This document shows, piece after piece, positions 26,587-34,106 of a stretch of DNA of 34,106 nt; position 1 is the first letter of the stretch; every line of letters begins with the position of its first letter. Below the pieces are notes generated by a model. That model ran no database searches. It saw nothing but the letters and a program-made list of their open reading frames with translations, and was not told the DNA's origin. Both the position numbers and the translations under genes were made by a program. Origin of the DNA: XYA12-FULL-58-9 sp001798605 (GTDB taxonomy: Bacteria > Myxococcota > XYA12-FULL-58-9). The stretch is taken from positions 1 to 34,106 of the forward strand of contig DAINMX010000049.1 of the NCBI GenBank assembly GCA_036736205.1, given 5' to 3'.

Positions 26587-29274
26587 TCAGGTCTCCGTTT
26601 GCTCATTGGTGTTGCCGTTGTCGTCGTCGTCACGTTCGGCAATGCGAGCCACGCTCGACACGACCTCGTCCTTTTCGAGAGAGATGAGACGCACACCTTG
26701 GCTAGCACGACCTTGTGTTGAGATTTGTTTGACCCGCATGCGGATCATCATGCCCCTGTCAGAGACAATCATCACCTGGTCGTCCGCTGCCACCGTGCAG
26801 ACATTGGTTACAGGTCCGTTACGATCTGTCACCTTGCAGTTGATGACGCCAGAGCCGCCACGGCCCTGCAGACGATACTCGGACATCGGCGTGCGCTTGC
26901 CAAACCCACGCTCACAGACAGTCATAATGTCGGGCTCGTTTTCGCTGAGCACCACCATGGCCACAACCGCGTCTCCTGCTCTTTTTAGCTTGAGCGCTGT
27001 GACACCGCGGGCAGTGCGCCCCATCGCACGCACCTGCTCCTCTGGGAAACGAATCGCCAACCCCGAGCGAGTCCCTATGAGAATTTCGCGCGTTCCGTCG
27101 GTAACCGCAGCGCCGACCAAATGGTCGTTCTCATCTATGGTCACCGCCCTGAGCCCCGATGGACGCGGTTTGGCGAACTCCATCAGGTCGGTCTTCTTGA
27201 TGAATCCGCGCTTCGTCGCGATAACCACGTATCGACCGTCAATGAACTCCTTGACCGGCAATACCGCGGCAATCTTTTCTTCCTTGGCAATCTTGATCAG
27301 GTTGACGATCGGTTTGCCACGAGAGGCTCTTCCAGCCTGTGGGATCTCGTGAACCTTGAGCCAATAGACCTTGCCTACGTCGGAGAAGACCAAGACATAG
27401 GAGTGCGTCGAAGCAACAAAGATCGACTCGACGAAGTCCTCATCGCGTGTCGTCGCGGCGGTCTTACCACGACCACCACGTCGTTGAGCCTTGTACAGGT
27501 CTGTGGAATTGCGTTTGACGTATCCGGCGTGGGACACAGTGACGATCATCTCTTCTTCAACGATGAGATCCTCAACCGACATCTCTCGGGCATCGATCAC
27601 CATCTGCGTACGCCGCGGCTCGGCGTAGCCCGCCCTTATTTCGCCCAACTCCGCGACAATAACGTCGAGCAACATCACCTCGGACGACAAAATGGCTGTC
27701 AGACGTTCGATGATCTGCCGGAGCTCATCGGCCTCAGTAGAGAGTTTGCCGCGCTCGAGTCCTGTGAGGCGCGCGAGTCGCATGTCCAAAATGGCCTGAG
27801 CCTGTATCTCGTTGAGCCGCATGTACCCGGCGACCATAGCGGCGGTGCCGGTCTCGTAGTCGAAAGTGACCAGTCGCTCACACAACTCTTTGAAAACCGG
27901 GCTCATTGGCAGTTTCTCTGCCATCAGTTCCAGTTTCGCTGCCTCGCTATCCTTGGCACCGCGAATGATCTCAATGACGCGATCGATCGAATCAATGGCG
28001 GCCAATAAACCAAAGACAATATTGAACCGCTTGCGTGCCTCCGCCAGTTCGAATCGACTGCGGCGGGTGACCACCTCGCGGCGATGATCAATGAAGTACT
28101 GCAGGAACTCCTTGAGACACAAAACCTGTGGCTGACCGTTGACGATCGCCACCATGTTGAGGCCGAAAGACGACTGCAGCGCCGTGCCGGTGTAGAGCTG
28201 ATTGAGGATAATGTCGCCGTTGCCGTCCTTTTTCAGATCAACAACGATGCGCATTCCCTCACGGTCGGACTCATCCCGCACATCCGCGACGCCCTCAAGG
28301 CGTTTGTCACGGACCAGATCAGCAATCTTCTCGATGAGGGTTGCCTTGTTGACCTGGTAGGGAATCTCCGTGATGACGATGCGGTCATGCAGGCGTCCTT
28401 CTTCGAGCGCGGCGACACCGCGCACCTTGATGACGCCGCGACCTGTCTCGTACGCGGGCTTTAGACCGCCCGTGCCATAAATGATGCCGCCGGTAGGAAA
28501 GTCGGGTCCCGGGATGATCTTCATCAGATCAGCCACGGTCAGAGATGGATTGCGTATCAAAGCTACGACGCCGTCGAGCACCTCGCCGAGGTTGTGTGGC
28601 GGGATGTTCGTGGCCATACCAACAGCGATGCCGGAAGAGCCATTGACGAGGAGGTTGGGAAACCGCGTTGGCATGACCAACGGCTCGTCGAATTCCTCAT
28701 TGTAATTGGGGCCGAAATCGACGGTATCTTTGTCGATGTCTGCGAGCATCTCCGAGGAGATCTTTGACATGCGTGCTTCGGTGTAACGCATGGCAGCCGG
28801 AGGATCACCGTCGACACTGCCGAAATTTCCCTGACCATCCACCAGGGGGTGTCGCATGGCAAAGTCCTGGGCCATGCGCACCAAGCTGTCGTAAACCGCT
28901 TGGTCACCGTGGGGGTGATACTTACCAATGACATCACCGACAACGCGGGCTGACTTCTTGTAGGGTCGATTGAACGAGTTGCCCAACTCGTGCATCGCAA
29001 AGAGAATGCGGCGATGGACCGGCTTGAGTCCATCACGAACATCGGGCAAGGCTCGGCCAATGATGACCGACATCGCGTAGTCGAGATACGACGCACGCAT
29101 TTCATCTTCAATATTGACGGCGGTCAGCCGATCGGCGGGCGGTGGTGGCGCACCAGGTGGTGGTGCACCAGGTGGCAACGCTCCTGGGGGTGGTGCACCA
29201 GGGGGTTCCTCCGGCGGTGAAGCTCCAAATGGTCCCTCTGGCGGGGCCTCTGGCGGTGGCGATACATCAGACAT
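26587..29274 (-). CDS. gyrA: DNA gyrase subunit A
   Basis: GyrA cuts and rejoins DNA with the GyrB ATPase to add negative supercoils. The 895-aa protein has the breakage-reunion domain with the catalytic tyrosine at residue 164 (AAMRYTEARM). The C-terminal beta-pinwheel carries the GyrA box QRRGGRG at 596-602, which separates it from ParC. Residues 1-47 form a proline-rich extension with PPGAP-type units, which normal GyrA lacks. The quinolone pocket reads HPHGDQAVYDSLVRMAQ, with Gln125 at the position of E. coli Ser83 and Asp129 at the position of Asp87. The ATG at 29274 has no ribosome binding site (the bases before it read CCTCCGGTC), so initiation may be weak or use another element. The TPR lipoprotein follows at once. 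Confidence 0.95.
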   Translation of the reverse strand: MSDVSPPPEAPPEGPFGASPPEEPPGAPPPGALPPGAPPPGAPPPPADRLTAVNIEDEMRASYLDYAMSVIIGRALPDVRDGLKPVHRRILFAMHELGNSFNRPYKKSARVVGDVIGKYHPHGDQAVYDSLVRMAQDFAMRHPLVDGQGNFGSVDGDPPAAMRYTEARMSKISSEMLADIDKDTVDFGPNYNEEFDEPLVMPTRFPNLLVNGSSGIAVGMATNIPPHNLGEVLDGVVALIRNPSLTVADLMKIIPGPDFPTGGIIYGTGGLKPAYETGRGVIKVRGVAALEEGRLHDRIVITEIPYQVNKATLIEKIADLVRDKRLEGVADVRDESDREGMRIVVDLKKDGNGDIILNQLYTGTALQSSFGLNMVAIVNGQPQVLCLKEFLQYFIDHRREVVTRRSRFELAEARKRFNIVFGLLAAIDSIDRVIEIIRGAKDSEAAKLELMAEKLPMSPVFKELCERLVTFDYETGTAAMVAGYMRLNEIQAQAILDMRLARLTGLERGKLSTEADELRQIIERLTAILSSEVMLLDVIVAELGEIRAGYAEPRRTQMVIDAREMSVEDLIVEEEMIVTVSHAGYVKRNSTDLYKAQRRGGRGKTAATTRDEDFVESIFVASTHSYVLVFSDVGKVYWLKVHEIPQAGRASRGKPIVNLIKIAKEEKIAAVLPVKEFIDGRYVVIATKRGFIKKTDLMEFAKPRPSGLRAVTIDENDHLVGAAVTDGTREILIGTRSGLAIRFPEEQVRAMGRTARGVTALKLKRAGDAVVAMVVLSENEPDIMTVCERGFGKRTPMSEYRLQGRGGSGVINCKVTDRNGPVTNVCTVAADDQVMIVSDRGMMIRMRVKQISTQGRASQGVRLISLEKDEVVSSVARIAERDDDDNGNTNEQTET

Positions 29275-29401
29275 GACCGGAGGTTATAGCTCGACCCGGG
29301 CTACCGTAGCAATTCCCTCATTTGGCCGTCTGCCCGCTGGAGTTGACGCCACTGGGATCAAAGTCTGAGCAATACCCTCATGTTGACGTGACACAGTTGA
29401 C

Positions 29402-30160
29402 TCACCCGGCAAGGGAAGCAACGAATCGGCCGAGCGTGGTGAGAATGGCTGTGCCGTTGACATCAAGCATGGTGTTGTGATCGCCCTGGGGGAACAGGTG
29501 GAGGTCGGCTCGTTCCCCTGCCCAAACGGCAAGACGTTCAGCGTTGTCGCAGGAAACCAAGGAATCGTTGCGAGCGTGCATGACGAGCACAGGCCCACCG
29601 TAGGTCTGCACTTTCACGCGATGATCGAGATGCTCCGTCGCCTCTTTCTCGAGGTCGGCAAGACTGGCACCAATCTCCCTGGGCTCGATGCGCATGAGCG
29701 CCCGCTCCAGCGGTGCGGCTATGCCGCTCTCGATCACCAAGCCCCGAACTTCCGGATGGCGCTTGGCCCGCTCGATGGCGTAGATCGAACCTACCGAGCG
29801 GCCGTATACAAACAGAGGGCCACTCTCAACACTGGCCGCTGCGAAGATAGCGTCAACATCGTCGAGCATAGCTATCATGGATGCCTGTCCCGTCGACCCA
29901 CCATAACCGCGAAACTCGGCGAAGAAGGTATTGATCCCCATGGCGGCGAAGGCGTCGCTCAACTCCGGGATGTAGTCGGCGACCACCTCGCCGTTGCCAT
30001 GAAAGTGGACGAGCGTGGGTGCTCCAGGGTGCCGGCGCTCCTCCCAACAACAGAGACGAACTTCGGCCGATGAAACCCATGTTGGATTAGCTGGTCGATC
30101 ACTGCGGGGGAAAAAGTACCGCTCGCTCAGGATGGGATGGTCGAAGAAGTATTGAGACAT
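29402..30160 (-). CDS. Alpha/beta hydrolase
   Basis: This 252-aa protein has the alpha/beta-hydrolase fold. The nucleophile elbow is GRSVGS with Ser122, the acid is probably Asp199 (MHARNDSLV) and the base His228 (QGDHN), a full catalytic triad. An oxyanion region HFHGNGE is also present at about residue 52. No signal peptide is seen, so it works in the cytoplasm. The substrate cannot be inferred; proteins of this form are often annotated as a lysophospholipase, carboxylesterase or prolyl oligopeptidase-like enzyme. It is divergent from amrS, with a 186-bp gap that should contain promoters for both. The ATG at 30160 has only a weak ribosome binding site. Confidence 0.85.
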   Translation of the reverse strand: MSQYFFDHPILSERYFFPRSDRPANPTWVSSAEVRLCCWEERRHPGAPTLVHFHGNGEVVADYIPELSDAFAAMGINTFFAEFRGYGGSTGQASMIAMLDDVDAIFAAASVESGPLFVYGRSVGSIYAIERAKRHPEVRGLVIESGIAAPLERALMRIEPREIGASLADLEKEATEHLDHRVKVQTYGGPVLVMHARNDSLVSCDNAERLAVWAGERADLHLFPQGDHNTMLDVNGTAILTTLGRFVASLAG

Positions 30161-30346
30161 GCCCGACAGCCTTTGATGAGTTGAATCTCGAAATCCAGCG
30201 AACTATCCTTGCGCCATTGCTTGGCAACAAAAGGTTGGCCGAGATCAACGGTGTAGCAACCTTCTCCAGAGACCGCAAAGCGTCGCGCCGCCGCCGTCCA
30301 AGCAACATTGATTGACCAACATGGACAACCGGCCTAATTAACCTGG

Positions 30347-31435
30347 GTGACCAACAGACGCATCGTCGAGCCTGGAGTGGTGCGGGGGGAGTTTTCAACC
30401 CCGATGGACAATGGACGCGTCCGTTGCGACCTCTGTCCACGCCATTGCACCCTCAAGGACGGCCAGTGTGCCTTCTGTTTTGTCCGACAGGCCCGTGATG
30501 GCAACATCGCTCTCACCACCTATGGACGCTCGACGGGTTTCTGCATCGATCCCATCGAGAAAAAACCGTTGAACCATTTCTATCCGGGATCGTCCGTCCT
30601 CTCCTTCGGCACTGCCGGTTGCAATCTCGGTTGTCGTTTCTGTCAAAACTGGGACATGAGCAAGGCACGAGAGGTCACTCGACTCAGCGATGCGGCATCA
30701 CCACAGGAGATCGCGCAATCCGCGAAGCAGTCAGGTTGCACATCGGTGGCCTTCACCTACAACGATCCGGTGATCTTCTACGAGTATGCGGTAGACACTG
30801 CCATCGCTTGCCACGCGCTCGACATAAAGACGGTTGCCGTAACCGCCGGCTACATCACCGACCAGGCTCGACCGGGATTCTTCGAGCACATGGACGCCGC
30901 CAATGTCGACCTAAAATCCTTTTCGGAAAATTTCTACCGCCACCAATGCTATGGGGAACTGCAGCCCGTGCTCGACACCCTCACCTACCTCGTCCGTGAA
31001 ACCCATGTTTGGGTGGAAATCACCAACCTGCTCATCCCCGGCGCGAACGATTCTGATGAAGAGCTGAGCGCCATGTGCCAATGGCTGGCGACTAATCTCG
31101 GCACCGACGTGCCCATTCACTTCACCGCCTTTCATCCCGACTTCAAGATGCTCAACAAACCGCGCACACCAACGGCCACGCTCTCCCGAGCGCGAAATGC
31201 CGCCATCGAGGCGGGGTTGCATTACGTGTTCACGGGCAACGTCTCTGACCCCAAAGGGCAGAGCACATACTGTCCCAACTGCGAGGCCCTGCTCATCGAG
31301 AGAAACGGGTATGACCTCGGGCACTGGGGTATCCAGAACGGTGCCTGCAAAGAGTGTGGCACCAGGATACCCGGCCGCTTCGCCGACAAACCTGGTGACT
31401 GGGGTGGGCGCCGACGCCCCGTTCATATTCGCTGA
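30347..31435 (+). CDS. amrS: AmmeMemoRadiSam system radical SAM enzyme
   Basis: The 362-aa protein is a radical SAM enzyme with the cluster motif CNLGCRFC (Cys92, 96, 99). It is AmrS, the radical SAM member of the AmmeMemoRadiSam system (with AMMECR1 and Memo), as shown by the opening VRCDLCPRHCTLKDGQCAFC and the downstream GRSTGFCIDPIEKKPLNHF. A C-terminal zinc-ribbon-like part has CPNC (309-312) and CKEC (334-337). The reaction is not known. GTG at 30347 gives the full family N-terminus; an ATG at 30404 is a shorter alternative. Its usual partners are not within this window. It converges on the next gene with a 29-bp gap. Confidence 0.85.
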   Translation: MTNRRIVEPGVVRGEFSTPMDNGRVRCDLCPRHCTLKDGQCAFCFVRQARDGNIALTTYGRSTGFCIDPIEKKPLNHFYPGSSVLSFGTAGCNLGCRFCQNWDMSKAREVTRLSDAASPQEIAQSAKQSGCTSVAFTYNDPVIFYEYAVDTAIACHALDIKTVAVTAGYITDQARPGFFEHMDAANVDLKSFSENFYRHQCYGELQPVLDTLTYLVRETHVWVEITNLLIPGANDSDEELSAMCQWLATNLGTDVPIHFTAFHPDFKMLNKPRTPTATLSRARNAAIEAGLHYVFTGNVSDPKGQSTYCPNCEALLIERNGYDLGHWGIQNGACKECGTRIPGRFADKPGDWGGRRRPVHIR

Positions 31436-31464
31436 GGTGGACGAGCCCGTGTTGATGCGAGACT

Positions 31465-32106
31465 TCAGACCAACCCGTGTTGACGTGAACTCGCTCGCGC
31501 CCGCTCCTGTGCAGCGAGCAGTTCTTCTTCGGCGCGGCGTACTGCAGCCCGTTGCTCCTCAATAACTCTCATACCGGAGATCTGCAGGCCAAACAGTCGT
31601 GCGGTGCCTGGATCCAGATCCTTTTCCGCACACAATCCAACAACACGCACGTTGTCCGCAAGCTTCTCCGGTGCCTCAGGATCGATCTTGAGCACGCCCT
31701 TGGTAAGCTCGGCCAGCACCTCCGCGGCACCTTGGGGCACCTTGGCAGCCAGGTGGACTATCAACGTGGAGGTTTTGGCAAGGCATTCCTTCACTTCGCT
31801 ACGCAGGCGGGCTGCGTCACTTCCGGCCTGTGGGGCTCGCAGGTCTATCAACTCGGAGCCTGCACACGACTGGTTGATCCCAGCAACAGTGTCCACCTCA
31901 GTGGATACCAGCCCATGCAGAATGACTGTTCTTGCGCTGCGAAGCGCGCCATCCAATAGCGTACGTTCTGTTCCATTCATCGTAAGTTTGTCTCCCGCAC
32001 GAGTCCTAGCAGACCTGTCGGTCTGCCTCAAGTCGACCTCTGCACGCACTGCACGCACAGGACACACGCCGCACGCCGCACCCAGGACAAGACACACCAA
32101 ACACAA
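31465..32106 (-). CDS. Unrecognised protein, possibly exported
   Basis: I do not recognise this 213-aa protein. The longest frame starts at TTG 32106 and would begin with a signal-peptide-like stretch (MCLVCLVLGAACGVCPVRAV). An ATG at 31980, with GGGAG eleven bases upstream, would remove that and give a 171-aa cytoplasmic protein. The rest is mixed alpha/beta, with a C-terminal coiled-coil segment (EEQRAAVRRAEEELLAAQER). The two readings place the protein in different compartments, and I cannot decide between them. A perfect short hairpin lies between the two possible starts. It converges with amrS and is divergent from the acyl-CoA dehydrogenase. Confidence 0.5.
   Translation of the reverse strand: MCLVCLVLGAACGVCPVRAVRAEVDLRQTDRSARTRAGDKLTMNGTERTLLDGALRSARTVILHGLVSTEVDTVAGINQSCAGSELIDLRAPQAGSDAARLRSEVKECLAKTSTLIVHLAAKVPQGAAEVLAELTKGVLKIDPEAPEKLADNVRVVGLCAEKDLDPGTARLFGLQISGMRVIEEQRAAVRRAEEELLAAQERARASSRQHGLV
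32009..32026. other. Perfect inverted repeat
   Basis: A seven-base stem with a four-base loop, gcagacc tgtc ggtctgc, lies at the 5' end of the unrecognised gene. It could be an operator in its leader, or a chance palindrome in coding sequence if the TTG start is used. Confidence 0.5.
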
Positions 32107-32177
32107 ATCTGACCCAGGTTACGCGGCGGTACCAAAGCGAAATCTACAATCCAAAACAGTGTGACGCATCGTGTCGC

Positions 32178-32207
32178 TTGGAAAAATGCCGCAGTGCGTG
32201 ATAGAAT
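32178..32207 (+). promoter_or_regulatory. Likely sigma-70 promoter of the acyl-CoA dehydrogenase
   Basis: A -35 box TTGGAA (32178-32183) is followed, after an 18-base spacer, by TAGAAT (32202-32207), both close to the consensus. It gives a leader of about 30 bases to the ATG at 32245, and GGAG lies six bases before that ATG. Confidence 0.45.
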
Positions 32208-32244
32208 GCTGCAGCTAAATTAACGCCATTCTCTGGAGTGTTCC

Positions 32245-34083
32245 ATGCCCGAGTTCATCGCCGACATCCGCGACATCAAATTTGCTCTCATAGAGCAGGC
32301 AGGCGTCGAGAAACTTTTCTCGTTGCCCAAGTACAAAGAGCTCGATCTCGACACCATCAACGCCATTCTCGACGAGGCGTACAAGTTCGCAAAAAATCAG
32401 ATGGGTCCGATGAACGCGCTGGGCGACAGTCCGGGTGCCCAATACGACCCCGAAACGAAGAAGGTGACACTGCCAGACTCCTTCAAAGAAACCTACAAAC
32501 TGTTTTGTGAGAACGGCTGGTTGGCCCTGGCCCACAACCCCGAGTATGGCGGTCAAGGAATGCCCTACTCGCTCACTCTCGCAGCCAACGACTTCTTCTT
32601 TGGCTCATGTCTGTCCTTCTGCCTCAATGCATTGTTGACCACCGGCGCTGGACACTTGGTCGAAACCTTCGGCAGCGACGATCTCAAGAGGATCTATCTC
32701 GAGAAGATGTACACGGGCGAATGGGGTGGCACCATGTGCCTCACCGAAGCCGGTGCCGGTTCTGACGTGGGTGCCTGCCGGACCAAGGCCAAACAGGATG
32801 GGGATCACTATCTCATCGAAGGCGAAAAGATTTTCATCTCCTCAGGTGACCAGGATATGACCGCCAACATTTGCCACGCCGTGTTGGCACGCATCGAGGG
32901 TGCACCTGAGGGCACCAAGGGACTGTCCCTGTTCCTCGTGCCGAAATTCCGTGTCAACGCCGACGGTTCTTTGGGCCAGCCCAACGACGTCTATTGTTCC
33001 GGCATCGAGCACAAGATGGGCATCCACGGCTCACCGACCTGCACATTGATCTTTGGTGAAGAGAACAAGTGCCAGGGTTTCCTCCTCGGTGAGGCAAACA
33101 AAGGCATGCGCGCTATGTTCCAAATGATGAACGAAGCACGCATCTCTGTCGGCTTGCAGGGCGCTGCCCTCTCCAACGCCGCCTACCAATTGGCGCTCGC
33201 GTACACCCGCGACCGCGTGCAAGGGAGCAATCTCCTGACCGGCAAACAGGCCAACATCATTGACCACCCCGATGTTCGTCAAATGCTCATGTGGCAAAAG
33301 GCGTATTCCGAGGGCTGTCGCGCGCTGCTTCTGCGCACCGCGATGTTCTACGACCTCTCTGAGTCGGCCGAGTCGGAGGAAGAGCGTGCCAGGTACCACG
33401 GTTACCTCGAGTTACTCACTCCGGTCTGCAAATCCTACGCCTCCGACATGGGCTTCAAATCGACTGAGCTGTCGGTACAGACGATGGGTGGCTACGGCTA
33501 CCTCACGGAATACGGAGTCGAGCAGTTGATGCGCGACACCAAGATTGCATCGATCTACGAGGGGACCAACGGCATCCAGGCCCTCGACTTGATGGGCCGC
33601 AAGATGCCGGCCAAAGGTGGTATGAACTTCCAGTCGTTGATGCAGATGATGATGCAGCTCGGCGGAGAGAACGCCGACCATCCGATACTCAAGGACGACA
33701 TCAAGCTTCTCGGAGATGCACTGAACGCACTCATCACTGCGGCACTTCATTTTGCGTCGGTTGGCAAAGAGCAACCCATCCAAGCGATCCTCAACGCCAC
33801 GCCTTACCTCGATCTGTTCGGTCAGGTCGTTGTTGGCTGGTTGCTCATGGAGCAGGCTGTCATTGCTTTTCCGAAACTCGGTGCAATCGCCAAGGACAAG
33901 GGCGTCGACGTCGCCGACCTCAAGGCCATGGCCAAGCTGTGCAATGACAACGAAGAGGCCAAGTTCTATGCCGGCAAGGTGAAGGTCGCACAGTTCTACG
34001 CCCGCCGCTCTTTGCCGATATGCGCCGCCAAAGCGGAGATCCTCAAGTCCGGCGACCTCTCGCCACTTGAAATACCACTGTAG
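32245..34083 (+). CDS. Acyl-CoA dehydrogenase, long DmdC/FadE5-type
   Basis: The 612-aa protein is an FAD-dependent acyl-CoA dehydrogenase of the longer kind, with an N-terminal helical domain, a middle beta domain and a C-terminal helical domain. It also carries an extra C-terminal segment, seen in the DmdC and FadE5 branch. The FAD/substrate motif MCLTEAGAGSDVGACRTKA lies near residues 167-185, and the catalytic base is Glu439 in IYEGTNGIQALDLMGRK. It oxidises an acyl-CoA to the trans-2-enoyl-CoA in fatty acid or methylmercaptopropionate breakdown; the exact acyl group is not decided by the sequence. The promoter and ribosome binding site are visible. No beta-oxidation partner is in the window. 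Confidence 0.88.
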   Translation: MPEFIADIRDIKFALIEQAGVEKLFSLPKYKELDLDTINAILDEAYKFAKNQMGPMNALGDSPGAQYDPETKKVTLPDSFKETYKLFCENGWLALAHNPEYGGQGMPYSLTLAANDFFFGSCLSFCLNALLTTGAGHLVETFGSDDLKRIYLEKMYTGEWGGTMCLTEAGAGSDVGACRTKAKQDGDHYLIEGEKIFISSGDQDMTANICHAVLARIEGAPEGTKGLSLFLVPKFRVNADGSLGQPNDVYCSGIEHKMGIHGSPTCTLIFGEENKCQGFLLGEANKGMRAMFQMMNEARISVGLQGAALSNAAYQLALAYTRDRVQGSNLLTGKQANIIDHPDVRQMLMWQKAYSEGCRALLLRTAMFYDLSESAESEEERARYHGYLELLTPVCKSYASDMGFKSTELSVQTMGGYGYLTEYGVEQLMRDTKIASIYEGTNGIQALDLMGRKMPAKGGMNFQSLMQMMMQLGGENADHPILKDDIKLLGDALNALITAALHFASVGKEQPIQAILNATPYLDLFGQVVVGWLLMEQAVIAFPKLGAIAKDKGVDVADLKAMAKLCNDNEEAKFYAGKVKVAQFYARRSLPICAAKAEILKSGDLSPLEIPL

Positions 34084-34106
34084 TCCTGGGCCGTCATTGA
34101 CTCTAG

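Noticed and set aside
26587..29274. Possibility that the gyrase gene is parC
   Set aside because: The GyrA box QRRGGRG and the full C-terminal pinwheel are present, as in GyrA.

Overview
The window looks like a chromosomal contig from a Gram-negative bacterium of moderately high GC. Signal peptides, a TPR lipoprotein and an OmpA-family porin with thrombospondin type 3 calcium repeats all point that way. The last feature, the large periplasmic beta-rich membrane proteins and many in-frame minisatellites suggest a deltaproteobacterial or myxobacterial-type genome. That placement is inference, because there is no rRNA or other phylogenetic marker apart from gyrA. A run of exactly 100 N (24182-24281) shows that this is a scaffold, probably a draft or metagenome assembly.

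Positions 1 to about 16.6 kb are an accessory, defence-island-like region, mostly on the minus strand and littered with broken genes. It opens with a 15-bp minisatellite and remnants of a Fic-type winged helix, a methylase 3' end and an XRE antitoxin-like gene. Next come an intact ApeA-like HEPN defence protein (930-2315) and a tight three-gene cassette read from 11586 down to 2878. The cassette holds an unrecognised 303-aa protein, a DrmD-like SNF2 helicase and a very large DrmMI/PglX-like adenine methylase. This resembles the accessory half of class 1 DISARM, but drmA, drmB and drmC are not visible. On the plus strand follow a frameshifted AbiGi-like gene, a three-gene operon led by a TIGR04255-like protein (14037-15733), and a cysteine-rich small exported protein. 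A cupin lies on the minus strand between them. The region closes on the minus strand with an XRE/ImmA-IrrE regulator-protease and what looks like a broken metallophosphoesterase partner.

Positions 17.9 to 29.3 kb form a long co-directional minus-strand block: gyrA, a TPR lipoprotein, an OmpA/TSP3 porin, two paralogous membrane-anchored periplasmic proteins (one with a LysM domain inserted) and a tail-anchored PilZ-like protein. Spacing runs from overlap to 139 bp, so the envelope genes probably work as one assembly. GyrA carries an unusual proline-rich N-terminal extension and a Gln at the E. coli Ser83 quinolone position.

Positions 29.4 to 34.1 kb hold ordinary chromosomal genes: an alpha/beta hydrolase, the AmmeMemoRadiSam radical SAM enzyme (amrS), an unrecognised protein, and a long acyl-CoA dehydrogenase with a recognisable promoter and ribosome binding site.

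The strongest candidates for undescribed biology are the DISARM-like three-gene cassette without drmABC, the TIGR04255-led three-gene operon, and the paralogous LysM/PilZ envelope operon.
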